From assembly GCF_022458985.1 (NCBI RefSeq), contig NC_061774.1, positions 8,174,616 to 8,238,615 of the forward strand: a DNA stretch of 64,000 nt, in the 5' to 3' direction. The notes under the pieces are model-generated. The model was not told where the DNA came from, ran no database searches, and worked only from the letters and a program-made list of their open reading frames with translations. The stretch comes from Mugil cephalus. Its lineage: Eukaryota > Chordata > Actinopteri > Mugiliformes > Mugilidae. The translations under genes and the position numbers were made by a program. How positions within the stretch are numbered: the first letter of the stretch is position 1; every line of letters begins with the position of its first letter. Shown in pieces: positions 26,001 to 37,584 of the stretch.

Positions 26001-29000
26001 ATTTGTTTACTTGTTCCTAATGAGTCTTTCCATTTGTGTATTCGGCCACTCGTTTCCGCAATTTAGCACAAATTAAAGGAGAGAGAGGTCTCCCCGCACG
26101 AGTGCCGATGGCTGGTGATAAAAACTGAGATGTCTGCTCGGCTGGAGCTGGATATGAGCCAGCCGACGCCAGGACACTGCCCTCACCGTTCTCCGATCGA
26201 TGCCACAGTGCAGCATGCAGCTCAGCCTCAAGCCCACATGTGAGGAACAAATCCTCCAGAGCTTTGATTCTTAAACCTAGATTGTATTGACGCAGTGTCA
26301 TGCAGTAGACTGCAGTAGAGTATACTGTTTTTAATCAACGCCAAGCCTTTTACAAGTTCACTAAATACTTTGCTCTGTTTCACACAGTCATGACACGGTC
26401 ACACACACAGCACACACTGATGCTTCAGGCTAAATGCAAACACTGGCGTGCTAACACAACCACATCTCAATATGACCATACTAATGTTAAGCAGATATAA
26501 TGTTTATCATGTTCAGAATCTTAGTGTGTTTACACGCTTACATTTGAAAAGACAACTGAGGCTGTCAAGTCAGGGTTAGGGGATGATATTAGTTTTGCAA
26601 GTCAAACTTGCCACGACATATATGACTTAAACTTCTGTCAGAGTAAAAGCAAATGCTTCACCACATTCACAAACTCCTGCTTTAAACTGAAATACTGGAC
26701 AATAATCCTCAGGAGATACACAGGATACTGAGATGAACATAATTGTCAACAGGCTTTAATATTTAATATTTACTTCTGCATCAGTGGGAGGTCAACCAAC
26801 CAATGAACCAACAATGGACCTGCACTATTGCAGCTAAAAAGACCAAAACTGTGAACATTTGTAGCTTTTTTAGTGCCTTCAAGTCTGCATTACGCCAAGC
26901 TGACAGTCGGATATTTGTCGGAGTGGGCTGTCAGCAAAGATCTCTGACCTCAGTTTTTGTGATGTGTCCTGCATCATCGTCACTAGTCGCAGTCGCCTCA
27001 GTAACTTGGATCAGCATTAGAGCACGCCGGTCAGACAGATCTGTCCAACTGGCTGATAAGCTCATGAAGACTCTTCTGTTTTACGACATGACCACCTACA
27101 ATTAATTAACTGCGGACCAGATCAGCATGATTCAGAAGAGCCTAGCACTGCTGGTTTAGATGGTCCTAGCTTCCTAGCCTCCCAGCTAACAGCAGAACTT
27201 AAAGTTTCCCATTTTGAATGACGGATACAGACAACTGCAACCTAATTCCTCTCACGCATCTGGCCATTGACTGTAGTCTTTGCGATGTACTCAAGTGCTA
27301 CTTTTTGGTCCAGACACGGGAAGCTACGTCAGCAGTGGCCATCACTGCCAATAGTTCTTTGGTGCCCATTTCAACTCTACCGTTACATTTTTCCACCAAT
27401 CTACGAAAGTACCTTGGGCATTTTTCTCCACTTTTTGTTACTTACGTTAAGATTTTTAAATGATTCTAAATGATCACTTTGCGGTTGATCAATGCATTGT
27501 TACTGTTAGTTGTAGGCACATCTTCATCTTATACTGGATGGAGATTTGCCTTTATACAAAACTAAAAAGCCCAGAATTACTATTTTAATGCTTATATTAA
27601 ACAAAGTATCAAATGGGCAGAATGTGAACACAGGGAGCTCATAGCCTTTCTGCAGAAGGCTTTTACTCTGACAAAGGTTTAAATCAGATATATATCTACT
27701 TGCCGTGTAATGGCAAATTTCACAATTACCCCCCTGTTGTCTGGGTCTCATCTCAACTTCAATATCATCCCCCCACACAGGATAATTATGTTCCGCTGTA
27801 ATATGAACGTAGCAAGCTAACGACCCTCTAGCCGTTAGTCGCCATAATGCCTCCTCTGAGCTCTGGAGGTTTCAGTGGGAGCAGTATCATCTCTCCCTCT
27901 CTATGCTGCGAGCTGGACAACAGCTCCTTCTGTCCAGACTCAAAGAAAAGCGAGAGGTCATTAACGTGCATTGCAGATAGAGATGGGAAGGGCTTGGCAC
28001 TATGCAAGAGTAGCTACTCCTCTCCTCTGCTATGCTCCAAATCCATACAGCCTGGTAACTGCATACACACCCAGAGTCAAGAGAGGTTACTGTGTTAACA
28101 CTGAGGGATTTTCTGCTAAATCATTGTGGTCTGATACACGTCACTTGAAAACTGGCGAGAGAATCAGGAAGAAAGAGCAACAAAGACACAAGATGAAGGC
28201 GGCACTGATTTATGAGCTCATTCAAACTCATGTTCTTCATTTTACACTCGTCTGCATCATCCGAGCAGCTCAACGCCGTCTTTGGGGATGATGAGTCCAC
28301 TGGGTTGAGTGCAGGAGTAGTGAATTGAGACAGAACTGCTGAGACAGAAAAAAAGGTTTCCTTTGGTAAACCCGACGTAAAGCTGGACAGCTCGGCCCAT
28401 TAAATATTGAACCCCCTCAGCATATGGTCAGTCATAAACCTTCTCTGTCAGGAAGTGAAATTTCTTTAAAGAAAACATGGATCCACACGTCTACAGACAG
28501 AAATGACTGGAATGAGACTAAAAAGTGGAGCAACCATTTGCATTGGTGATTTATCACTTAAGGAATTTTCCATGTGATAATACCAAATATTTGCAGGTTT
28601 AAGACTGCAGCCTTTTCTTGGGGATGCTAAGCGGGATAATAACCAGAGTATATTTGAATATTGAACAATTGTTGGGATAAAACAAACATTTTCAAAGCAC
28701 CACCTTGAGTTGGTGCAAAGTACAATCTTCCTTTTTAGTTTATTTTACTTCTAATTTAATTCTATCAATCTATTAGTCCAGATTTAGAGTTGGTTGGTAG
28801 AGGATGGACGTTATAGCCAGCAACTATAAATATGCTACACTCTGGATTTCTGGATCAGGAAGAAGCTAAGAGCCTTAAAGTGAGTTATACAGACTTTGTG
28901 GGGCTGCTGATCATTTTCATAAACTCATTAGGAGTCAGAATGAAGAAGAATGACCTACTCGAAAGCGAAGAAGAGGGAGCAGGTCCCGATGATGAGGAAC

Positions 29001-29122
29001 AGGGTCAGGTAGAAGACTCCCTTCTGCCGGGCCATCATCACCCGTCCATCGCAGCAGAAAGTGTTTTTACCCGGCAACTTCTCCCATTTTCGCACCTTTC
29101 GCGTGATCATCACCGCCGACAT
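8045..29122 (-). CDS. zdhhc9: Palmitoyltransferase ZDHHC9, complete
   Basis: A DHHC S-acyltransferase. In mammals ZDHHC9 works with GOLGA7/GCP16 at the Golgi to palmitoylate H-Ras and N-Ras. Exons in transcript order: 28959-29122, 21153-21313, 17350-17508, 15040-15177, 14572-14620, 13854-13956, 9996-10099, 9686-9782 and 8045-8227. They total 1158 nt, giving 385 residues in perfect phase; human has 364. The ATG at 29122 starts [20 protein letters not shown]. Two membrane segments fall near residues 36-54 and 62-80. The Cys-rich domain ([17 protein letters not shown]) leads into DHHC at 165-168, with Cys168 the catalytic cysteine, then [11 protein letters not shown]. Two more membrane segments lie near 182-205 and 225-250, and a TTNED motif follows. 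The Pro-rich tail (from about residue 290) is diverged and longer than in human. The paralogues ZDHHC14 and ZDHHC18 are less likely, given the N-terminus and sash3 next door. Confidence 0.95.
8228..9685 (-). other. zdhhc9: zdhhc9 intron 8
   Basis: GT–AG intron. Part of it (about 8409-8899) is flanked by TTAA (8405-8408 and 8900-8903) and contains blocks such as AGTGTCCACATATGAGGACA that I associate with a repeated fish element. The ends are too diverged to be sure. Otherwise no feature is seen. Confidence 0.45.
10100..13853 (-). other. zdhhc9: zdhhc9 intron 6, repeat-containing
   Basis: A 3.75-kb GT–AG intron. It holds a fragment of a dispersed element near 11375-11600 (a degraded form of the end reading CATAACATTATGACCAC elsewhere in the window), a GTTTACATGCAC-type repeat at about 12674-12790, and a larger inverted-repeat element at about 12834-13440. 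No nested gene is supported. Confidence 0.5.
12834..13440. mobile_element. Nonautonomous element with TATCGATAC-rich inverted ends
   Basis: The left arm (12834-12925) is rich in ATCGATAC/TATCGATA words. The right arm (about 13345-13440) carries matching TATCGGATCGG and GGTATCGAACATCACTA. Read on the other strand, the right end begins TAGTGATGTTCGATACCATC, against left TAGTGACGCGTGAATCGATA, so the arms are diverged inverted repeats. The A/T-rich interior has no intact frame. The superfamily is uncertain (hAT-like is a guess). Confidence 0.55.
13957..14571 (-). other. zdhhc9: zdhhc9 intron 5, U12-type (AT–AC) intron
   Basis: On the minus strand this 615-bp intron begins ATATCCTTTT and ends CCCAC. 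Near its 3' end it carries TTTTCTTAAC (13976-13967), 11 nt before the splice, which fits the U12 branch-point consensus. Splicing here joins ...GLY-(AC) to (T)-VAL and restores KETPGTVLEVL, identical to the human protein at this point. No GT–AG pair nearby does so. Confidence 0.85.
15178..17349 (-). other. zdhhc9: zdhhc9 intron 3
   Basis: GT–AG intron without a supported gene. It includes a poly(A) run near 16222-16250 inside a repeat-like block (GGTCCGGACCAAAAC ... GTGTGAATACGCCCTAA) and a tandem duplication of a 20-bp unit, CTGGTGTTAACACAAACC, at 16521-16560. Confidence 0.5.
17509..21152 (-). other. zdhhc9: zdhhc9 intron 2
   Basis: GT–AG intron. A fragment of the percomorph repeat starts near 18867 (GGCATAGTCTGACATATTGG, then GAAATATGTTTGATATCACT). 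No other feature is supported; the open frames are short and unconserved in appearance. Confidence 0.5.
21314..28958 (-). other. zdhhc9: zdhhc9 intron 1 (7.6 kb)
   Basis: The largest intron in the gene. I read both strands for exons and found none with matching acceptor, donor and a recognisable peptide. Scattered frames of up to 131 codons (for example 22990-23385 +) look like chance. Regulatory elements may be present but cannot be recognised by eye. Confidence 0.5.
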
Positions 29123-32100
29123 GGTGTCCTCCTTTCAGATCCTCGTCTTCTTTGATTGCTTAATGTAAACTGCTATGCTGCAAATCGATTCAGACTATAA
29201 CCTAATGGGGCTGGGGAGGATATGCACTCATGCAGCCAATTTTCTTTAAAACAGTATTCAGTCAAAATCAGACGACTTACTCAATGATTTCTGCACAAAG
29301 ACACGAGTGGGAAGCATTTTCTTTTCGTTTTAAGCGTCGCAGTCACATCACCCGTGTTCCCTTGTCCATAATATTATTCCCCGTCTCTACCGCAGCATGT
29401 CATTCCCACACCGAGGCACCGCGGCTGCTCAAACAAACAATCTCGATCCCTTCACGGTCCCGTCGCTTCTGTAAATGATCAGAAATTCATCCAAAGGCTT
29501 GAGGCAGATGTTTCCCACCAGAGGCTTGAAAATCCAAACGCGGATGTAGCATCGGGAGAGCAGACCTTGACCAGTTGACATTCATATCATCTCGATAAAT
29601 AAATGATAATAAATGATCGAGCAGCTGCGCGTTCACAGATAGTGGACTATGACCATGCTGCTGGTCGTGGTCAAATCGTCCTCGTTTAAATGCAAAAAAA
29701 TTAAAAATAAATCCCTTAAAAATGATAAACAGACGCCACTGTGGTTGGGAATATGTAAAGCTGTTTGGTGTGCTTTTTCCCCGCAGGATGCCAGCTCTCT
29801 GTTTTAGTCAATGGCAGCAGGAAACACGCCTAGATTGAAATGTCTAATCTTAAAGGGGCAGGACAGGTGAAACGCGAAGGAACAAAGGACACGGACGCAG
29901 CTCTGCTTGGATCACATTAGTATGTCAAAATGCTCGCCCGTCGTTTTGCCCGAGGGAGGAAACGGTGAAGAAGTGTAGTGCCCACTAGCGAAGTTAATTA
30001 GACACCAGATGCATTAATCCCTCAGGTGCTGCTACATGTGTAGTTCACAGGCTCCAGAGATCAGAGGCACACACTGCAGTGGCCGTTTAGTCCATATCAT
30101 GCTTCAGTCTTATGTATGACACTATATTTCATTTTGTGTGTGTCTATTGTGTTTACATTATTTAGATTTTTTTGACATACTTTCACACTATTGTGATTAC
30201 TCGCACTATGTGTGTGAAAGTAATTATTTCGTAACACTTGTGATTGTCGACTTATTTTCTGATTAGTTACTAGGAAAGAAGAGAAGCCGATTCATTTTGT
30301 TTATGTTTCTCATTATTTCAAGATACTTCATTTATTGTTCTGCAGGCTCTCTAAATTATCTCATTAGTTTCTGATATTTATTACAAAATAAGAGAAGCTT
30401 ACTTGTTATTTTTTAAAATAGTCATTGTTTTTAGAAAGATAGTAATTTGCAAGAATCATGGAATTATGATCTGTTGATTTTGTGGTCAGGTCATGATTCA
30501 TGCAAAGTGTTCTCCAAAAAGGTTAATATTTTGATTGATTTATTATAATGCCATAAGTAGTCAGGGGAGGCTCTTGTAGTTATTGATTTTGGCTGTATCT
30601 ATTCTTAACTGTGGCACAAGAAGCTCCTGGAGTCCATTTACACATAATTCATATTGTATAGATCTGCTGAATGTGCTAAAATTTAGCCCTCATCTGACCA
30701 CAAAAATAAACCTATGGTAATTTTATGAGTGACTTACACAATATAATTTGTCATGCTCTTTGACCAAAGTTGGGAAATGCAGGAAAAGGGGATTTCAGTG
30801 TGTTGTAATTTATATGTGACAACATAAACATAGCTGCTTCTGATGTATTTTTTCTTATTTCTAGCAACCTGAGTCTGTGTTGTGACTGCAAACTGTGTAT
30901 GAGCTTTTGCAACGACGGCGTGGTTTCATGTTTGTGGCTAGTAATAATAATGATGTTTACATTTGGTGTACAAGCTAATGAGCAGACCTGCGCTAAGTGT
31001 CAGTAAAAACATAAAGATGCTATTATGATGGTTCAATATTGACTCATCTCAGGCATACAGCTTCCATAACCTCCTTGTTGCTACTAAGATGCAACAATAT
31101 TACACTTCATCATCTGTCAGTCTGTTGTTCACTTATGGCCACATGAAGTACGTTCATTGTAAGCTCAGCATTACCATCCGGCGGAGCATAAGCAGCTGTG
31201 ATGATGGTGAACATGAATTCCTGTGGGAGACAGAAATGTCTACATTTAACCATGGGAAACTCTAGGTTAGCTGAGCATGACTTTCAAGAGTAACAGAGTC
31301 TGTACACAAAGCTTTGTTGACATAAATGCACAAACCTCCGCCTCTGGTCTTGCTGCAGAGTTGGTCACACAGGGACAACTGAACCATAAATAACCTGAAG
31401 AGAGGACCAATCGAGTGTCTGAAGTTTTGCACTGCAAACTGATAAGCTCCTGCACTGATAGATCAGTCAATATCCCTGTTATTCTTATAACAGCTTAAGA
31501 TGGGGACATTCTCAGTGCAGGACCTCTCAGATGTTGCTTTGACCAACCTGCCAACTCTGGTTTTGAAGTACTCATGATGACTGCAGACAACTAAAAGAAT
31601 TTAAATTCAATTTTCAGAAGGAAAGATTAAGGAAAATGAGTTGAGTGGATCTTTGTGGAAACAGAAAACGTAAGGCTGTGATGACTGAGCTACTGTGCTC
31701 TAAAAATGTATTGATAAATGTATCCTTAGAGAAGGAAAACAGTTTGGTAAATACAGGACACAAATGCCATCTCTGCAACACTAACAAACCCACACCAATT
31801 CCAAAAGAATATTAGTATAGCTCAACAGCCAGTCCGTTAATAAAAGCTCAAGAAGAATTTCAGGATTTAAGGTTTAAATTATCTCAAATAACACAGAAAA
31901 CACGTCAAGTTTTTTTTATCAACATTAAACCACCAAACATTTGAATTCTCGTATGAATTTTATTCACTAGTCAGTCTTCACAATAATATTGATATTTATG
32001 CCGAATGATGAATATTATAGTTCTTCTACATTGTTTATTGTTTATTTTGTTAATCAAAAAACAGTTTTACAGACAAGACAAGACTTCGTAATCATTAAAA

Positions 32101-32574
32101 GGGCTCTATCAAAGTGTATTATTTGAAAACTGGATTTTTGGACGCTGGCCCGATCAGTAACACCAATTTTTATTTTATTTATAGGGACAAAACTAAGAGC
32201 TTCCGAATGGTTGTTACCTCAGTGAGTTTTGCCTCCATCTATCGGCACCACATAGTAATTTGTCCAAACGGTCTATCATTTATTAATTTACACCTTAATT
32301 ACACCGTAATTTAGTCAAGTCCGCCGCTTTCTAAAAAACGCCGCACGAGTAAAGTTTACAGACTGTAAGAGCATAATCTAGCTTTACGGGTGCAATAAAG
32401 TTTTTCTTGAAACGTCCGTCCAGTAAAATAGTCCGACTGGAAACACGTGTTGTTGTTGTTTTTTTGTGGCCATGTAGACACTGACTAGCCACCGGTAATG
32501 TTTGTTGTTGCCCGCTAAATTAGTAATATTTAGCGTCACACATAAATAAGGTGGATTTGTTTCTTTGCTTGTAA
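29123..32574. other. Divergent intergenic region between zdhhc9 and trmt12
   Basis: zdhhc9 is transcribed leftward and trmt12 rightward from here. CpG-containing sequence at about 29330-29560 and 29780-29960 is the likely zdhhc9 promoter and 5'UTR. No TATA box or certain first noncoding exon can be fixed. The rest is A/T-rich, with a possible degraded retroelement fragment near 31300-31480. Confidence 0.4.
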
Positions 32575-35255
32575 ATGGACGCTGTGCCTTGCCTTTGTGT
32601 ACCCGGGCGTCATGCGCAAGAATTCAGGTAATATACTGTAAACAGTAAATAGTGGCGCATGCTAGCTAGCAGTTAGCATCCGAGCCACAGACTGCGAACT
32701 GTGGACAGAAAGAGTCTTTGAATGAAATGTGGATTTCTGTCTGGAATTATAGTTAACGCTTAATCTTTTTTTCTCATAGGACATGTCTCCGGTCCAAAGG
32801 AGCGCTTGATCTGAGTTCGTGTTTAGTGAAAAACTCAGATGGTACTGTGCTCTTGCCCATTTTAAAATCATGTCTATCACAGCTTGATCTACAATCTTTC
32901 AACGCGGCTTCAAACAGTGCCTGTGAAATAGTTTGGAGTCAGGTGAGTGAAATAGCAACAGACTCTACTATAGCGTTACTGCAGGTTTAAAGTATTTTTT
33001 AAATTAATCTCTTGTTACCTGTTCTTTTGTCATCAAAGTCTCCTCTGAAGTCAAAGAAGGAGAGGACACAGACAGGTGTTAATAAACTGGGGAAAGTCCT
33101 CCAGGAGTTGTTGGAGTCTCATGGTGAAAGATGGGTGGAGGAGCTGAGGGGGGACCTCCCTCGTAGCTTCCAGCGGCATGGAGACCTCGTCTTGCTGGGA
33201 GACAGCTGCTTCTCATTGCCGCTCTGGAAGAAAGTGGGTACGTTTCTTAAACTTAACAACCTATCTTTTTAATACCAACATTACAAAACAGATCATTAAG
33301 ACATTCACTGACTATTTTTTGGTAACCAGTCACGTTAACCAACCAGGTTTTTGTTCATTTAGATCAGCTGTTATGGAGTGCAGTGGCAGGAGGACTAGGG
33401 GCGAAGCGTCTGGCAAAGATGAGCCGGATATCCAGGGATGGATTTAGATCTCCTGAGGTGACAATGCTGCTGGGAGAGCATAGCTGGGTCAAACATGTGG
33501 ACAATGGCATAAGGTAGGTCTCAGTAATTATCAGTTTTGTTTCCGACTTCATTGATGAATAGTTGTTTGGGACATGATAATTAACAAATCTGACATGTCT
33601 GAAACTTGTATCTACCTGCCTTTGTTTCAGTTATGAGTTTGATGTTACAAAGTGCATGTTCTCAGCTGGAAACATTACTGAGAAGCTCCGGGTGGCTGGA
33701 TTTGACTGCAGAGGGGAGACGGTGGTGGATTTATACGCAGGTAGTAAAACTGGACAAACTATATAAATAGTTTGTTGTTGGGATGCTAATAAACATATGG
33801 TGTAGAATATCAAAACATCCAGAATAGTGGATCTGTAACAAAAGCCATTTTTGGAGGTTAAGGTCTGAGTTAGATGTCATGAGCAAAGGACAAGGATATT
33901 TTAGTTTTATTTAAGTCCAGGTGCAGGTGTTTGATTACTGCCCAACCAGTGTTACTTTCACATATCACATTTGTATCTTGTGTCAGGTATTGGATACTTC
34001 ACTCTCCCATATCTGGTACATGCGAAGGCCAGTCATGTTCACGCCTGCGAGTGGAACCCAGATGCTGTTGAGGCTTTACAGAAAAACCTTTTGGCAAACA
34101 CAGTGTCTGACCGCTGCACGATTCACCAAGGAGACAATCGACAAGTAAAGTGGTTTTATGTCCAGTTATAGACAATATTGATCTGTCTCCAGTTACTGAT
34201 TACTCTAGTGCTGTTACATGAGTAATAACTTACTCCCTCTAGTGGTCATGTCACCAAGACTCATATTTCCAACCACTGAAAAAGTTTATAAATAACTAGA
34301 ACTCACACACATACTGTCTCTACTTAATAACATTTGAACAGATCTTAAAGTTGTAAACATGAGTAATATTCAAGCAGCAAACAAAACTGTTTGTGAATTC
34401 TTCTTGCAACTATAAAAAACTTCTTCAATTAGAGTTTGAAACATTTTTAGATTTTCTGTTCTCACACACTTTTTTAGTCCAAACAGAATCAACGCGTGAC
34501 ACTGCAGGTATAAGCCAGACAAGATTTACATGTAAACCTTTTAATTAACATGAGACTTTCAGTAAATAAATTAAATAACAACAGATTATAATATACGGTG
34601 CTGTTTCATCTCTTAATGTAGAAGAAAATATCTTGATTTCTACGTGTATTTTTGCAGAATCATTAATTTGTCGTGTTGTTTTCTCCTCTTGTAAATTCCA
34701 CTCAGCATATAATTGTGAGCAGATTTGTAGGATCTCTGTGTGTGTGGGGGAATGGGAAAATGTGGCTTTCATCAGAACTCAAAATAACGTGTTCCTCTAT
34801 ATTTATCAGTCTGTAGCTGTAAAAATCTAAGCATGTTTTTTTATCCCCAGCTCCAGCTGTGTGATGTTGCAGACCGGGTAAACCTGGGTCTCATACCAAG
34901 CTCTGAGGACGGCTGGCCCGTCGCCTGTCGACTGCTGAAGAGAACTACTGGTGGCATTTTACACATACACCAGAACATTACCTCACCTTTACGGGACACT
35001 GCAGCCGGGGATGCTACCCAGAGAGTTTCTGGGAAGAAAGCTGACAGAGAAGTGTGGCAGATCTGGGCTGACGACACAGCGAAACACATCTCTTCTCTTT
35101 TAAGGGACGTCACTGGAGCAATTTGGACAACAAACATCCAACACATAGAGCATGTTAAGTCATATGCACCGCATGTTCACCACGTTGTGTTGGACTTGGA
35201 ATGTAGACCGCTCTTAATTAAAGATACAAACACAGGTACTGAGCAGACACTCTGA
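32575..35255 (+). CDS. trmt12: tRNA wybutosine-synthesizing protein 2 (TYW2/TRMT12), complete
   Basis: TYW2 transfers the 3-amino-3-carboxypropyl group of S-adenosylmethionine to the tricyclic base at G37 of tRNA-Phe, a middle step of wybutosine synthesis in the cytosol. Seven exons: 32575-32627, 32780-32942, 33039-33237, 33363-33513, 33631-33740, 33987-34144 and 34851-35255. They total 1239 nt, giving 412 residues in perfect phase (human 448). The N-terminal part has LGKVLQELLE and a GLGAKRLAK segment. The conserved core includes HVDNGIRYEFDVTKCMFSAGN (split here across residues 183-202 or so), the SAM-binding VVDLYAGIGYFTL around residues 220-232, and HACEWNPDAV after it. The last exon codes LQLCDVADRVNLGLIPSSE, with the catalytic-domain DRVNLGL..S motif. 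The ATG was chosen because the first exon is short, in phase, and no upstream in-frame ATG precedes it in the leader. Neighbours suggest no functional link. Confidence 0.93.
34145..34850 (+). other. trmt12: trmt12 intron 6
   Basis: The largest intron of the gene, with donor GTAAAG and acceptor TTTTTTATCCCCAG. Nothing else is seen in it. Confidence 0.6.
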
Positions 35256-37399
35256 TGCCGGACATTTTAATGTGCTGCGGCTGCTTTATTCCAGGGAAGA
35301 GCAGACTACACCAACCTTTATTTAATCAGGGCTGGTTGGAAAATGCTCACGCAGTTCTAGTCACACGTGGCAGCTGGCCAGGTGTGCCACAACCACAGCC
35401 TCATCAGCCTTGGCCAACGAGGCAGCTGTGCATTAAGTGCCTTGCTCAAGAACACTTAACACTTTGTTGTGTTATACTCAAGTGTTTAATCACGAGACCC
35501 CTTGGTGTTTGCTGAAATGAAAATCTACAGGCTGAGATATGATTCACATTCGGACTCCATCCGTGTCCATCCTGTCATCTACCAACATTTGAAGCTGCTG
35601 CTGGGTGTGTAGGGGGGCGGGGGATATTTTACTGCCACACCTTGGGCTCTTCTGTGGATCAGTACAACGCCACAGCTGTACTCCGTGTTACTGCTGACCA
35701 TGCGTGTATATTTATGACCGTACTCATATTTCTTTCCCACGGCCCTTTATCTTTTTATCAGCGGGATAAGGGACCACGTCCTGAAGCACATATCTTCTCA
35801 GACTGTTTTTTTTTTAACGTAACAATGGGACAATTCACTTGAATTAGATTGAATTCAATCTAATTGACCAACTCTGGAATGTGGTGGAGCAGGAGACAAA
35901 GGTGTTGCCCACAAATCTGCAGAAACGGCTTGATGTTATCACGTCGATATGGACCAAAAGCTGTGAGAAATGTTTCCTTGTTGAGTCTGCCACAGATAAT
36001 TGAGACATTTGTAGAAGGAAGGATAAAGAGGGTCTAACCTGGTTCTAACCAAATAAAATGCCTAGTAAAGGTCAACTTCTGCATAGAATTCGAATAAAAC
36101 TCCATAAGTAGGTGACAGTGGCCAACTCCTAAGTAATTTAGTGTAGAAGCAGAATCTAGATATTTCCATATAGAGGCATAAGTGAAGGGTTGCGTGAGTG
36201 CGGACATGATGTGCATCATATGATGTGGTCTTAACAAGTCGATGGGTCTCAGTCTTTTGTTAAGTGGATGTGGGAGATTTTTACCCAAGTAAGGGTTTAT
36301 CTTCTGGATGATTGGGGTTTGTCCATCCAGTGCAAATCAATGCCATGGAGTAATGAAGCTGGTCTCGCTGGTGATCCAGCATGTTGTTTTTCCTTATTTT
36401 CTCCTTTGTGTCTGCCATAGAGGTAACAGGAAGTGAAAACACAAAATATATGTTGGTGCTACTTTCCAAAAGGGCTGTAGCCATGTTTTAAGGAGCTGGG
36501 AGTACGAACAATACACGGATTATGGATATCACATTGCAGATATTTTCTGTTCCTCGACAGATGGGTCTCTCTTTACAAGCGGCTCAAGTTAAAAGGGAGT
36601 TTCAGATTCTTTCTTTCTTTTTTTGTATATGTTTGGGATTGTGTGAAGATTTCTGATACTGACCAAAATAAAGTACTTTCACTCATTCATTCATACTTTC
36701 AAGTTATTGCTCCGCATGTAGCTTTTATAGATCCAGGGATCATTTAGTTTACAGTGCTGTTCTTCCATTACGCCCTAAAAACAAATAATGACATTGCACT
36801 AAAGCCAAAGTATCTAACTCTATATCTATATCAGCTTTTGGTCAAGGTGTTTTTTGTTGCTGCTGTTGTTTGTTTTTTACAACATTATTCACAGTACCTG
36901 TACAAAAAAACGTGTAGGTCACGTCCACTTTAAGCATTTCCGAGCTGCAGAATGGTTATAAATATTCACCTGATAGTTATCATCAGCCCATCATGTGTCA
37001 GCTGTATTCACTGTACAGCTCTAGATTTAATAAAGCCAGGCATCATTTACTTTAAAATATTGTTCTTTCGTATCTTCACATACGCCCCAACAACTAATAA
37101 GGGTATAGTAGTACTATAGCCCAAGTATCTATGTATGTACCCGCCTCAGTTATTACGTATGTTTCCTCTGCAGCAATAAATGGCGCAATGTGTTTGTTTA
37201 AATGCAACACTTCTCACGACCCCTGTGTGAAACAGGCAACTTTCTGGCCAGAGGCGAGAAAAAAAAAAAAAGCACAATAACAGTTTGAGGGTCGGGAAAG
37301 AGGGGACTGGAATAATCATGGGGTTGTTTGTATGGGTAAAAATTTCCACTTCCAGACAGCCTCTGGCTAATAGAGCAGAGGAAATGCACCTGTCATGGA
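35256..37399. other. trmt12 3' end and intergenic DNA up to sytl4
   Basis: Possible trmt12 poly(A) signals lie at 36052-36057 and 36667-36672. A GTGCCTTGCTCAAGAACAC block near 35438 is a motif common to old fish retroelements. A transposase remnant lies at about 35868-36025, and two diverged copies of one segment at 36713-36840 and 37014-37142. No further gene. Confidence 0.45.
35868..36025 (+). mobile_element. Degenerate Tc1/mariner-like transposase 3' fragment
   Basis: A translated stretch reads approximately LWNVVEQE ... PTNLQKRLDVITSIWTK..EKCF, which resembles the C-terminal part of Tc1-like transposases common in fish (LWDVVEREI...PTNLQQLRDAI). Stops and length changes show it is long dead. 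Only about 160 bp are recognisable and no terminal repeats were found. Confidence 0.5.
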
Positions 37400-37584
37400 A
37401 AATGTAGTGAGGCGCTCCCTTGTGTCAGCTGCAAACTTTCCTTATCTTCCGGTTCTTGGGACTCCTGTAGCGCGCATAGTCAACAGCTCAGCAGACGGGA
37501 GGACAGAAGAAGAAAAGGAGGAGGAGGTGGAGGACGTGCGGTTATGGTCGAAGGAGAAGAAGAAGAAGAAGAAGCAGTAGAAGA
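37400..37584 (+). other. sytl4: Probable sytl4 promoter and noncoding first exon
   Basis: CpG-containing sequence is followed by a purine-rich block (GGAGGAGG, then repeated GAAGAA) that ends at a strong donor, AGAAGA|GTGAGT, at 37584/37585. The next acceptor downstream is that of the sytl4 start-codon exon (39014). The left limit is not determinable. A 61-codon frame from 37395 to 37580 is probably chance, but could act as an upstream frame if transcription starts before it. Confidence 0.5.

Noticed and set aside
34841..35146. 101-codon minus-strand frame
   Set aside because: Shadow of the last trmt12 exon on the opposite strand.
37395..37580. 61-codon frame upstream of sytl4
   Set aside because: Low-complexity Glu/Lys end derived from GAA repeats, with no similarity to known proteins; more likely leader sequence.
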